From assembly GCF_002428305.1 (NCBI RefSeq), contig NZ_DIVJ01000048.1, forward strand, positions 62,001 to 126,000: DNA of 64,000 nt, written 5' to 3'. The first letter of the stretch is position 1. The number at the start of each line of letters is the position of its first letter. Source of the stretch: Flavobacterium sp. UBA6135 (GTDB lineage Bacteria > Bacteroidota > Bacteroidia > Flavobacteriales > Flavobacteriaceae). The notes beneath the pieces are model-generated. The model saw only the letters and a program-made list of their open reading frames with translations. It searched no databases and was not told where the DNA came from. The translations under genes were made by a program, and so were the position numbers. This document shows, piece after piece, positions 42,543-51,399 of the stretch.

Positions 42543-45350
42543 TTATTCCTCCGGCATTAACATCGCCACCACCTTATCTTTAGTCAGATATTTTTTTGCT
42601 ACAGCTTGAATATCTTTTGCGGTTACTGCATCAATTTTCTGTTCAAATTGCAAAATTTCTTCAGCAGAAGTAGCATTTGTATAAGCTCTTGTTAAATTAG
42701 ACATCCAATAATTATTTTGTTTTATTTTTTCTTTGTAATCTAATTTTTCGGCTTCTTTAAATTTGTTTATATCTTTTTCTTCAGGTCCGTTTTCAATAAT
42801 TTTATTCAATTCTCTTAATGCAGATTGAGTCAAGGTCTCAGCATTTTCAGGGCCGCAAGGGAAATTAATTGAGAAGTTATAACTTCCATTTGGTACTTTG
42901 CTCATGCTTCCTCTGGCATTTACTCCATAAACACCACTTTCGTTTTCACGAAGCTCTTCAACTAATTTAATTGTCAAAACTTCTCCTAATGCTCTGAATG
43001 AAAGTGCTTCTTTAGCGTCATAAACACAATCTCCATAATACATAATGTTAACAGAACTTTTAGGGTCTTTTCCTTTATTTACAATTTTCTTGTGTTCTCC
43101 TTTTAACATTCTATATCCCAGATCAACAGCCTTTTCTTTTGTTTCATTTGCCGGTAAAGAAGCTAAATATAAACTTGAATATTCTTCTAATTTTTGTTCA
43201 TCTATGTTTCCTACAAAGAAGAAATGGAAATCACCTGCATTTGCAAATCGTTCTTTATACTTGTTGTAAGCTAATTGGTAATCGGTTTTAGCCCAAGCTT
43301 TCTCATCTGGTAAAACTCCAAAAAATCTAGGATTCTCTTTTAACAAATAACTGTATAATTCTTTTTGAAAATACATGGAAGGCATAGATGCCATATTTGC
43401 CATAAATGAGTTTTCTTTTGCCTTATAACTATCAAAAGCTTCTTGGTCAAAATTCAAATCTGTAAAATAAGCATGGATCATCTGCATCAAATATTCATAA
43501 TCTTTTGGAGCTGCAGAGCCATTCATCCCTTCTGAAAAACTTCCTACATAAGGATTTACTCTTGCTACCTTTCCGGTCATGAATTTATTCAAATCATTTA
43601 ATTTCATTCCAGAAATTCCGGCTTCTGTTAATCCATTCATTGCCCATTGTACTTTTTCATATTCGTCATTTGAAATTAAATTTGATCCGCCAAAACTCAT
43701 TGCTTCAAATAAAATCTCATCATTTTTAAAGTCTGTCTTTTTATAGGTAACTTTAGCTCCATTTGAGAGAGTTAAGGTTGTGGTTCCAATTTTATCATTC
43801 GTTTCTTTTTTTACAATGCTTCCCTTTTTTATAGGGTTACGCAACAAACTTTCTGCCAAAACTGAATCTTCATATGGCTTCAAACTAGAAGGGTCAATAG
43901 CAATAGCAGCTAATGTTTGTTGTTCTGTTGGCTTAACTAAACCTTCTTTTTCTGGTCCGGTTAAAATCACAACCCTATTATCATCCTTTATGTAGTTTGC
44001 AATAAGTGAATTTGTTTCTTGCAATGTTATTGTAGGTAGTAATTTTTTTGATGTTTCAAATGTCCATTCAATACTTGGAGCGGGTTGGTCTATCAAAAAA
44101 TTACGTTGAAAAGAATTCATATACCTGTTTGACTCCGTTTTATCTCTCTCATTATAACGTCTTTCCATACTCGTTAGCATAGATGTTTTTGCTCTATCCA
44201 ACTCGCCTTGCGTAAATCCGAATGCTTTAACACGTTCGTTTTCTGTAACTAAAACTTTCAACGCTTCCAATTGTTTATCTTCGCCAACCATTGCAAAAGA
44301 TTGGAATGCATTTTTTGTTCTGGCATACGTGCTTCCGTAATAAGAATTTCCAAAAGTATAAGGTGGATTTGGATTGTTTGCTATTTCATTTAATCGATTG
44401 TTTAACATCGTACTAAATAAATTTTTGACCAGTTCTTGTCTGTAATCACCAACGGTTTTAACTAGTTTTGGTTCTTCATAATCTTTATAAAGCAATTGTA
44501 CTTGTGAAAAAGCTGCTTCTTTATCACTTTCAATGGCTACAAATGTTTCTTTATGATTTGGTACGTCAAATACTTTTCTGGGCTTTTCTTTTTTCGGATT
44601 TTTATATGGGCTAAAATGCTTAATGATCATTTTTTCAATTTGATCAACATCAATGTCACCAATTGCTATAACACTCATCAAGTTCGGACGATACCAATCT
44701 TTATAGAAATTAAGCACTTTATCATGTGTGAAATTCTCTAATATCTCTTTTTGACCAATTGGAAGTCTTTTGGCATACATAGAATTGTACATCATTTTTG
44801 GCATAAACTGACCCATCATTCTTTTGTCTGCTCCTAAACCAATTCGATACTCTTCCAAAACCACTCCCCTTTCTTTGTCAATTTCTTCAGGAGTAAGGAC
44901 TGTATTAAACGCCCAATCTTCTAAAATCTCAAAACCTTTTGTCAATTTTTCATTATCATCAGAAGGAATTGGCAAAAAATAAACGGTTTCATCAAAACTG
45001 GTATAGGCATTCAAATGTTGACCAAATTTCACACCAATACTTTGTAAATAATCCACTAACGTATTCTTAGGAAAACGTTTCGTTCCGTTAAAGCACATGT
45101 GTTCCATAAAGTGTGCTAAACCTTGTTGGTCGTCATTTTCAAGAATTGAACCTGCATTTACAATTAATCGTAAATCTACTTTATTTTCAGGTTTCTTGTT
45201 ATTCTTAATGTAATAGGTTAAACCGTTTTTAAGTTTCCCGGTTCTTACAGTTGGATCCAAGGGTATTGGACTATCCATTTTCAATTCTTGAGCAAATACC
45301 ATTGCCGGCAATGCCAGTAAGAACAAGACTAGTTTGTTGCGTTTTTTCAT
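42543..45350 (-). CDS. M16-family zinc peptidase, two-domain, secreted
   Basis: 935 residues. Signal peptide of about 20 residues (VFAQ). Inverted zinc motif HFMEH (H80, E83, H84) with the third ligand near E160 (DKERGVVLEEYR) in the first M16 half; the second half (about 530-930) is the usual inactive partner. Pitrilysin-like periplasmic peptidase that degrades small peptides. Monocistronic: the nearest upstream gene (apbE) ends 95 bp away. A weak -7 (TAGGTTTA) lies upstream. Confidence 0.92.
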   Translation of the reverse strand: MKKRNKLVLFLLALPAMVFAQELKMDSPIPLDPTVRTGKLKNGLTYYIKNNKKPENKVDLRLIVNAGSILENDDQQGLAHFMEHMCFNGTKRFPKNTLVDYLQSIGVKFGQHLNAYTSFDETVYFLPIPSDDNEKLTKGFEILEDWAFNTVLTPEEIDKERGVVLEEYRIGLGADKRMMGQFMPKMMYNSMYAKRLPIGQKEILENFTHDKVLNFYKDWYRPNLMSVIAIGDIDVDQIEKMIIKHFSPYKNPKKEKPRKVFDVPNHKETFVAIESDKEAAFSQVQLLYKDYEEPKLVKTVGDYRQELVKNLFSTMLNNRLNEIANNPNPPYTFGNSYYGSTYARTKNAFQSFAMVGEDKQLEALKVLVTENERVKAFGFTQGELDRAKTSMLTSMERRYNERDKTESNRYMNSFQRNFLIDQPAPSIEWTFETSKKLLPTITLQETNSLIANYIKDDNRVVILTGPEKEGLVKPTEQQTLAAIAIDPSSLKPYEDSVLAESLLRNPIKKGSIVKKETNDKIGTTTLTLSNGAKVTYKKTDFKNDEILFEAMSFGGSNLISNDEYEKVQWAMNGLTEAGISGMKLNDLNKFMTGKVARVNPYVGSFSEGMNGSAAPKDYEYLMQMIHAYFTDLNFDQEAFDSYKAKENSFMANMASMPSMYFQKELYSYLLKENPRFFGVLPDEKAWAKTDYQLAYNKYKERFANAGDFHFFFVGNIDEQKLEEYSSLYLASLPANETKEKAVDLGYRMLKGEHKKIVNKGKDPKSSVNIMYYGDCVYDAKEALSFRALGEVLTIKLVEELRENESGVYGVNARGSMSKVPNGSYNFSINFPCGPENAETLTQSALRELNKIIENGPEEKDINKFKEAEKLDYKEKIKQNNYWMSNLTRAYTNATSAEEILQFEQKIDAVTAKDIQAVAKKYLTKDKVVAMLMPEE

Positions 45351-45445
45351 TTGTATAAGTTTATTGATTATTGTAAAACTAAACCTATAACTTCATGTGT
45401 TAAAATTTATTATATTTTTTTTAACGTAACATCCTACATTTAGAA

Positions 45446-46465
45446 TCATTCTAAAATAAGTGTCTGAAAATTAGCTGTTTTGAATTGTTGCATTTGATTA
45501 TTTTCATCTGTATAAATCAACAAAACATACAAATCATTTCTTGAAGCCAACAATTTCTTAGTTTTCTCAAAATCCATAATCATAAATGCGGTGGCAAATC
45601 CATCGGCGTCAATACATTTTGATGCTAATACTGTGGCACTTAAAATAGTGCTTTTTTCTGATATGCCGGTTTTTGGGTTTATGATATGAACAAATTTTTG
45701 CCCCGTAAGACTATCTGTTTTTACTTTTCGATAGTTACCTGATGTAGCCATACCAAGATTCTCTAGTTTAATTTTGGCTATTAATGTTCGTTCTTCCGGA
45801 GACTGAGTCGGATCATCTATTCCAACAATCCAATTTTTATCTTCAACAGTATTTTTTCCAAATGCAAAAATTTCACCACCAATTTCAACAATTGCATTTT
45901 GAATACCTTTAGATTTTAAAAATTCTGAAACAACATCAACAGAATAACCTTGGGCAATAGCATTAAAATCAAAATAAGTTTCAGAATGTTTTTTAGAAAT
46001 AGTGTTATCCTCATTTAATTTAACTTTATCGAAACCTACATAGGTCAATAAACTATCAATTTTGGACTGATTTAAATCGATTTTTTCTTTAGTTGGGCCA
46101 AATCCATATGCGTTAACTAAAACACCGATAGTTGGGTCAAAAAGCTTGTCTGTAGCTTGATAAATTTCTTGCGAGGTAGTAAATGTTTTAGAAAAAAAAT
46201 CATCAACAACTATTGTAGTATCTCCGTTATTGATTTTGGAAATCTTTGAATCGGGTCGATAAGTTGACAAAGACAAATCAAACTCCAATAGTAGTGAATC
46301 AATTGAAGCTTTTTTTATTGTTTCATTTGAACTGATATATTTAATTGCGTAGGTGCTTCCTTGAGCTTCTCCTTGTAGGATAAAAATTTGCTCCTTTTTG
46401 GAATATTCGCAACTGATTACTAAAAAAGCAATAACGAAAACACTAACTAATCTCTTTAATTCCAT
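45446..46465 (-). CDS. apbE: FAD:protein FMN transferase ApbE (lipoprotein)
   Basis: Attaches FMN covalently to threonine of Nqr/Rnf-type proteins. 339 residues from the ATG at 46465, where a signal peptide with lipobox VISC begins (MELKRLVSVF); the frame is open to an ATG at 46543 but that stretch overlaps the gene in front. Family motifs: GSTYAIKY, FDFNAIAQGYSVD, IVEIGGEIFAFGKN, HIINPKTG, DGFATAFMIM. It follows the nqr operon and a small gene, so NqrB and NqrC (in this window) are the expected clients. Confidence 0.92.
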   Translation of the reverse strand: MELKRLVSVFVIAFLVISCEYSKKEQIFILQGEAQGSTYAIKYISSNETIKKASIDSLLLEFDLSLSTYRPDSKISKINNGDTTIVVDDFFSKTFTTSQEIYQATDKLFDPTIGVLVNAYGFGPTKEKIDLNQSKIDSLLTYVGFDKVKLNEDNTISKKHSETYFDFNAIAQGYSVDVVSEFLKSKGIQNAIVEIGGEIFAFGKNTVEDKNWIVGIDDPTQSPEERTLIAKIKLENLGMATSGNYRKVKTDSLTGQKFVHIINPKTGISEKSTILSATVLASKCIDADGFATAFMIMDFEKTKKLLASRNDLYVLLIYTDENNQMQQFKTANFQTLILE

Positions 46466-46808
46466 TGTAATTGATGATATAATCTTCATTTTTTGTAACT
46501 GGCTTTTCATAATCCAACGCATTTGCAATTCCCACTCCTGCATAAAGGACTTTTGCTTTAAGTTTTACGGCATGTTCTTTAAAAGTCTCGATCCAAATAG
46601 CATCATAGTCTTCAGGATTGTTTGGATAATTAAAAACGGTGACCAAAACGAAATGTAAGGTATTGGTGGCTTTATCTACACAAACAAACTGTGGATGTCG
46701 TTTGAGTTGACTATTAACAGCAATGAACTCAAAACCTTGACTTTCGAGTTCTTTTCCGACATGGTTCATTGCTAAATTGTGAAGTTCTTGTTCGGTCAAA
46801 ATATTCAT
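46443..46808 (-). CDS. Conserved small protein of the nqr-apbE locus, unknown function
   Basis: 121 residues, no signal peptide or membrane helix. Reads as a compact alpha/beta domain (VTVFNYPNNPEDYD, IWIETFKEHAVKLKAKVLYAGVGIANA). I recall homologues between nqrF and apbE in flavobacteria that are often mislabelled as NqrF. It has its own promoter (46813-46840) after the nqrF terminator, and its 3' end overlaps apbE by 23 bp, so it and apbE form a unit. A helper in Nqr maturation is possible but unproven. Confidence 0.7.
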   Translation of the reverse strand: MNILTEQELHNLAMNHVGKELESQGFEFIAVNSQLKRHPQFVCVDKATNTLHFVLVTVFNYPNNPEDYDAIWIETFKEHAVKLKAKVLYAGVGIANALDYEKPVTKNEDYIINYNGIKEIS

Positions 46809-46812
46809 AGTA

Positions 46813-46840
46813 CAAAAGTAGTTAGAATTACGAAAAACAA
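46813..46840 (-). promoter_or_regulatory. Promoter of the small gene and apbE
   Basis: Minus strand TTG (46838-46840), 17-bp spacer, TACTTTTG (46813-46820), 4 bp before the ATG at 46808: a nearly leaderless start. Confidence 0.65.
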
Positions 46841-46854
46841 GTCTTAATTAAAAC

Positions 46855-46883
46855 AAAAAACCGACACATTTTTGCATCGGTTT
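46855..46883 (-). terminator. Terminator after nqrF
   Basis: Minus strand stem ACCGATGCA/TGTGTCGGT with A-rich loop, then a T run. It separates the nqr operon from the small gene and apbE. Confidence 0.7.
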
Positions 46884-46893
46884 CAGTTTTTAA

Positions 46894-48189
46894 TTATCCT
46901 CCAAAGTCATCAAAACGGATATTTTCAGGTGGCATACCAAAATCTTCGCCCATTTTTTGAACGGCATTGTTCATCATTGGTGGACCACAGAAATACAATT
47001 CAATATCTTCAGGACTATCGTGCTTAGATAAATAGTTATCAATTACTACATTGTGAATAAATCCAACAAAACCATCTCCTTCACCATCTGTTCCGTCTTT
47101 TACTTTCCAATTATCTTCCGGTAATGGTTCAGAAAGTGCCATGTAGAATCTAAAGTTAGGGAAATCTTTTTCTAAAGCTCTAAAGTGATCTACATAAAAC
47201 AATTCACGTTTTGAACGACCACCATACCAATAGGTTACCTTTCTTCCTGTTTTAACGGTTCTGAACAAGTGATAAAGATGTGAACGCATCGGTGCCATTC
47301 CAGCTCCTCCACCAACATATAGCATTTCCGACTCACTTTCGTTGATGAAAAATTCACCGTAAGGACCGGAAACAGTTACAGGATCACCAGCTTTTCTTGA
47401 GAAAATGTAAGATGATGCTATTCCTGGGTTTACAGCTGCCCAACCATTTTTAGCTCTATCCCATGGTGGAGTAGCTACACGAACATTCAACATGATTTTT
47501 CTTCCTTCTGCAGGATATGAAGCCATCGAATAAGCCCTTTCAACTAATTCGGTATTTTTCATTACCAATGGCCATAAATTAAATTTATCCCATTCTGCTT
47601 TGAATTTTTCAGGTTCACCAGGATGTTCTTCGGGATGAGCTGTGATGTCAATATCTGAATATTTTACTTCACATTTAGGAATTTCAATTTGAATATAACC
47701 CCCAGCTTCATAATGCATATCATCTGGTAATTCAACAATAAATTCTTTAATAAATGAGGCAACATTGTAGTTGGAATGTACTTTAGCTTCAAATTTTTTG
47801 ATTCCGAAAACCTCTTCAGGTACTTCAATAATCATATCATTTTTCACTTTTACCTGACATCCTAAACGCCAACCTTGAGCAATTTCTTTTCTTGTAAAAT
47901 GTGGTTCTTCTGTTGGAAGAATAGATCCACCACCATTAGTTACAATACATTTACACTGAATGCAAGTTCCACCTCCACCACAAGCAGATGGAAGAAAAAT
48001 TTTGCTGTTTCCTAGTGTTGTAAGTAGTGTATTTCCTGATTCTACTTCTAATTCGTTTTCTCCGTTGATTTTAATTTTTACCGGCCCGGAAGGTAATAAT
48101 TTTGCTTTTGCACCTAATAACATTGCTACTAAAAGGAAAACAATTACAAGAAAAACTACAACACTGGCTATGATTACTGGTGTATTCAT
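46894..48189 (-). CDS. nqrF: Na+-translocating NADH:quinone reductase subunit F
   Basis: Electron entry subunit: oxidises NADH and passes electrons through FAD to a 2Fe-2S cluster. 431 residues. Membrane helix at about 5-26; ferredoxin-type cluster ligands C70, C76, C79 and C111 (SACGGGGTCIQCKC ... GCQ); FAD-binding RAYSMAS and NAD-binding MLYVGGGAGMAPMRSH; end FDDFGG is typical. Last gene of nqrABCDEF. Confidence 0.96.
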   Translation of the reverse strand: MNTPVIIASVVVFLVIVFLLVAMLLGAKAKLLPSGPVKIKINGENELEVESGNTLLTTLGNSKIFLPSACGGGGTCIQCKCIVTNGGGSILPTEEPHFTRKEIAQGWRLGCQVKVKNDMIIEVPEEVFGIKKFEAKVHSNYNVASFIKEFIVELPDDMHYEAGGYIQIEIPKCEVKYSDIDITAHPEEHPGEPEKFKAEWDKFNLWPLVMKNTELVERAYSMASYPAEGRKIMLNVRVATPPWDRAKNGWAAVNPGIASSYIFSRKAGDPVTVSGPYGEFFINESESEMLYVGGGAGMAPMRSHLYHLFRTVKTGRKVTYWYGGRSKRELFYVDHFRALEKDFPNFRFYMALSEPLPEDNWKVKDGTDGEGDGFVGFIHNVVIDNYLSKHDSPEDIELYFCGPPMMNNAVQKMGEDFGMPPENIRFDDFGG

Positions 48190-48207
48190 TATATCGTATC
48201 TTAATAT

Positions 48208-48825
48208 TTATATTTTAATTCCCATAAAACTCATAAAACCTAACGCCATCAATCCTGTGATTAGGAAAGTAATTCCTAAACCACGAAGTGGAGCAGGAAC
48301 ATGAGAGTAAGCTATTTTTTCACGAATAGCTGCAATAGCTAAAATTGCTAAAAACCATCCGATACCGGAACCAAAACCATAGGTTACCGCTTCTGTTACT
48401 CCGCCAAAATCTTTCTGTTGCATAAATAAAGACCCCCCTAAAATGGCACAGTTAACGGCAATTAACGGAAGAAAGATCCCTAATGCTCCATATAAAGCCG
48501 GTGCAAATTTTTCAACAATCATCTCTACTAATTGTACCATCGAAGCAATAACTGCGATGAACATGATGAAACTTAAAAAGCTCAAATCAATATCAGCATA
48601 CTCAGCTCCTAACCAAGATAAAGCTCCTTGTTTTAATAAATAATTGTCTAACAAAAAGTTGATTGGCACAGTAATCGTTAATACGAAGATTACAGCAACA
48701 CCTAAACCAACCGCTGTTTTAACTGTTTTTGAGACCGCCAAATAGGAACACATTCCTAAGAAGTAGGCGAAAATCATATTTTCTATGAAAATACTTTTTA
48801 CAAATAAACTTGCTAATTCTTGCAT
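48208..48825 (-). CDS. nqrE: Na+-translocating NADH:quinone reductase subunit E
   Basis: 205-residue inner membrane protein with about six helices, homologous to NqrD/RnfA. Start ASLFVKSIFIENMIFAYFLGMCSYLAVS carries the conserved early cysteine (C26) that with NqrD binds the intramembrane 2Fe-2S/iron centre; a second Cys lies in VNCAIL. Located between nqrD and nqrF. Confidence 0.95.
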   Translation of the reverse strand: MQELASLFVKSIFIENMIFAYFLGMCSYLAVSKTVKTAVGLGVAVIFVLTITVPINFLLDNYLLKQGALSWLGAEYADIDLSFLSFIMFIAVIASMVQLVEMIVEKFAPALYGALGIFLPLIAVNCAILGGSLFMQQKDFGGVTEAVTYGFGSGIGWFLAILAIAAIREKIAYSHVPAPLRGLGITFLITGLMALGFMSFMGIKI

Positions 48826-48854
48826 GTTATAATAGTTTAATAGCTAGGCTATGA

Positions 48855-49502
48855 TTAGTGTTTTTCGATTAATTTACGGTTTTTTGAACGTTGAATCCAG
48901 ATGATGATTCCAACTACAATAAGTGCCATTGGTGATAATAACATCAAACCATTGTTTTCATAACCCATATCATAAAATGATTGCGGAACAACTTGAATTC
49001 CGAATAATTTTCCGGAACCCAATAATTCTCTAAAGAATGCTACGGCAATCAAAATCCAAGCATATCCAAAAGCATTTCCGATACCGTCTAAAAATGATCT
49101 CCAAACGCCGTTACCTAATGCAAATGCCTCCAAGCGTCCCATTACGATACAGTTGGTAATAATTAATCCGACAAATACAGATAATTCTTTACTCACATCA
49201 TATGCAAATGCTTTTAAAACTTGGTCAACAATAATTACAAGCGATGCTACAATTACCAATTGCACAATAATACGAATACGATTTGGAATTGAATTTCTCA
49301 ATACAGAAATAATCATATTACTAAATGCCATTACAAACAATACAGCAATTGACATTACGATAGCAGGTTTTAACTGAACCGTAATTGCTAACGCTGAACA
49401 AATTCCCAAAACTTGAACCGTAATTGGGTTATTGTCATTTAATGGGTCTGATAAAAGACCTCTATTTCTTTTAGAAAATAAACTTTCTTTCTCTTCAGCC
49501 AT
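48855..49502 (-). CDS. nqrD: Na+-translocating NADH:quinone reductase subunit D
   Basis: 215-residue inner membrane protein with about six helices. NPITVQVLGICSALAIT with early Cys and ITNCIVMGRLEAFAL are diagnostic of NqrD/RnfE. Pairs with NqrE around the iron centre. It overlaps neither neighbour; 4 bp follow nqrC. Confidence 0.95.
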   Translation of the reverse strand: MAEEKESLFSKRNRGLLSDPLNDNNPITVQVLGICSALAITVQLKPAIVMSIAVLFVMAFSNMIISVLRNSIPNRIRIIVQLVIVASLVIIVDQVLKAFAYDVSKELSVFVGLIITNCIVMGRLEAFALGNGVWRSFLDGIGNAFGYAWILIAVAFFRELLGSGKLFGIQVVPQSFYDMGYENNGLMLLSPMALIVVGIIIWIQRSKNRKLIEKH

Positions 49503-49506
49503 GATC

Positions 49507-50235
49507 TTAATTATTAGAGGCTAATTTGCCTTTTTGATTATCAATATATTGTTTGTAATGAGCTAAACGTTCTTTAATCATATCTGTAACGCCATCTCCG
49601 GTAATGGTTGCCCCTGAAATAGCATCTACTTTATTATCGTCTTTGTTTACTTTATCATTATTTCCTTTGGCTACAGCAACACCAACTAAATTTCCGTTTT
49701 TATCAAAGATTTTTTCATCTTTAAAATAATCTAAAAACCATTGTTGTTTGATCTCCGCTCCTAAACCGGGTGTTTCTCCTTTGTGGTCAAAAGATACTCC
49801 GGCAATGGTATTGAAGTCATCGTTCAAAGCAATATAACCCCAAATAGCATCCCAAAGACCCGCTCCACGTAAAGGAATAATATAAAATTTATTTCCATCT
49901 TTTTCAGCAACATACAAAGGAAAACGTTGCTCCTCAGGTTTCTTTTTTAATTCAGCTTTTAAATCTACAGTAAATGCATTCACCGATTCGTCAGTAGAAC
50001 CATCAACTTTTAAAGCCAGTTGTTCTTTGATAAATTCGTCAAATTTTCCCTGAGCTTCTTCTCTTGACACATCCGTTACACCTATGGTAGAAAGAATGTT
50101 TTGCATTTTTTCATTTTTTACGTTGATGTCTTGCATCGGTTTTAATGATGTAGCTGCAAAAGCCAATAAAGCTCCTACGACCACTACCATAATTCCGGCA
50201 AATAAAAACGTATATCCGTTACTATTTCTATCCAT
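49507..50235 (-). CDS. nqrC: Na+-translocating NADH:quinone reductase subunit C
   Basis: 242 residues: N-terminal membrane anchor (about 9-28), periplasmic FMN-binding domain. The flavinylation motif DAISGATIT ends with T210 in the position where ApbE attaches FMN. GAGLWDAIWGYIAL and GETPGLGAEI are typical of the family. Two base pairs after nqrB. Confidence 0.95.
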   Translation of the reverse strand: MDRNSNGYTFLFAGIMVVVVGALLAFAATSLKPMQDINVKNEKMQNILSTIGVTDVSREEAQGKFDEFIKEQLALKVDGSTDESVNAFTVDLKAELKKKPEEQRFPLYVAEKDGNKFYIIPLRGAGLWDAIWGYIALNDDFNTIAGVSFDHKGETPGLGAEIKQQWFLDYFKDEKIFDKNGNLVGVAVAKGNNDKVNKDDNKVDAISGATITGDGVTDMIKERLAHYKQYIDNQKGKLASNN

Positions 50236-50237
50236 GA

Positions 50238-51389
50238 TTATGCAGTTTTTAATTGTTTAGCAACTCTTTTCTTTCTTCTCTTAATGTTACCTTCAACCAC
50301 ATAATGGTCAATTGTTGGTGCGAAAACATTCAACAACAATATAGCTAACATTACTCCTTCTGGATAAGCCGGATTGAAAACCCTAATCATAATACTAAAG
50401 AATCCTATCAAAAATCCGTAAATCCATTTTCCTCGATTGGTTTGAGCGGCAGAAACCGGGTCGGTTGCCATAAAAACAATACCGAAAGCTAAACCACCTA
50501 CTAATAAATGTAACATCCCAAAATCCATTAAGGCATTGGCACCCCACAATTCGAATAAGAATGCCATGACAGCTGCTCCTAAAAATCCGCTGACAATGAT
50601 TCTCCAACTTCCCACTCCGGTGATGACTAAAATGGCAGCTCCAACCAAAATCCAAAGTACAGATGTTTCTGAAATAGATCCCGGAATTGTTCCCGCAAAC
50701 ATACTCCACATATCATAACCTGCTTCTTGACCGGCAGCTAATTTTCCTAAAATTGTTTCTCCCGAAATAGCATCTGTTGTGGAAGCATCGGATACCCAAA
50801 TTTTATCTCCAGACATATAAGTTGGATACGCAAAAAAGGCAAATGCTCTTGCGGTTAAAGCCGGATTTAAAATATTCATTCCAGTCCCACCAAAAGCTTC
50901 TTTACCAATAATTACGGCAAAAATCACCGATAAAGCCAACATCCATAAAGGTAAGTCAATTGGCATAATCATCGGGATTAACAATCCGGTAACTAAATAG
51001 CCTTCATTTACTTCGTGACCTCTTACGATGGCAAAATAGAATTCAATTCCCAATCCAACTCCATAAGAAACGGCAATCATTGGCAATACTTTCCAAGCTC
51101 CGTGAATTAATGCATCCATAAATGGAACTACTTCTTGAATTTGTGACAAACTTTGGTAACCTGCATTCCAAGTTCCAAAAATCAACGCAGGAACTAAAGC
51201 CAAAACCACGGTAATCATGGTACGCTTTAAATCTACTGCATCTCTAATATGAGCTCCGTGTTTTGTTGTATGATTTGGAACATATAAAAACGTATCCAAC
51301 GCATTCACAGCCGGTGCAAACTTTTCCAATTTTTCGCCTTTTCCGAAAGGCTTTTTTATTTGGTCTATTTTATCTCTTAAAAACTTCAT
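50238..51389 (-). CDS. nqrB: Na+-translocating NADH:quinone reductase subunit B
   Basis: Membrane subunit of 383 residues with about ten helices that carries covalent FMN and riboflavin and forms the Na+ path. The flavinylation site is DAISGETIL with T212: the usual SGAT is SGET here. Other landmarks are HGAHIRDAVDLKRTM and FGGTGMNILNPALTARAF. Follows nqrA after 10 bp. Confidence 0.95.
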   Translation of the reverse strand: MKFLRDKIDQIKKPFGKGEKLEKFAPAVNALDTFLYVPNHTTKHGAHIRDAVDLKRTMITVVLALVPALIFGTWNAGYQSLSQIQEVVPFMDALIHGAWKVLPMIAVSYGVGLGIEFYFAIVRGHEVNEGYLVTGLLIPMIMPIDLPLWMLALSVIFAVIIGKEAFGGTGMNILNPALTARAFAFFAYPTYMSGDKIWVSDASTTDAISGETILGKLAAGQEAGYDMWSMFAGTIPGSISETSVLWILVGAAILVITGVGSWRIIVSGFLGAAVMAFLFELWGANALMDFGMLHLLVGGLAFGIVFMATDPVSAAQTNRGKWIYGFLIGFFSIMIRVFNPAYPEGVMLAILLLNVFAPTIDHYVVEGNIKRRKKRVAKQLKTA

Positions 51390-51399
51390 AGCTATTTAT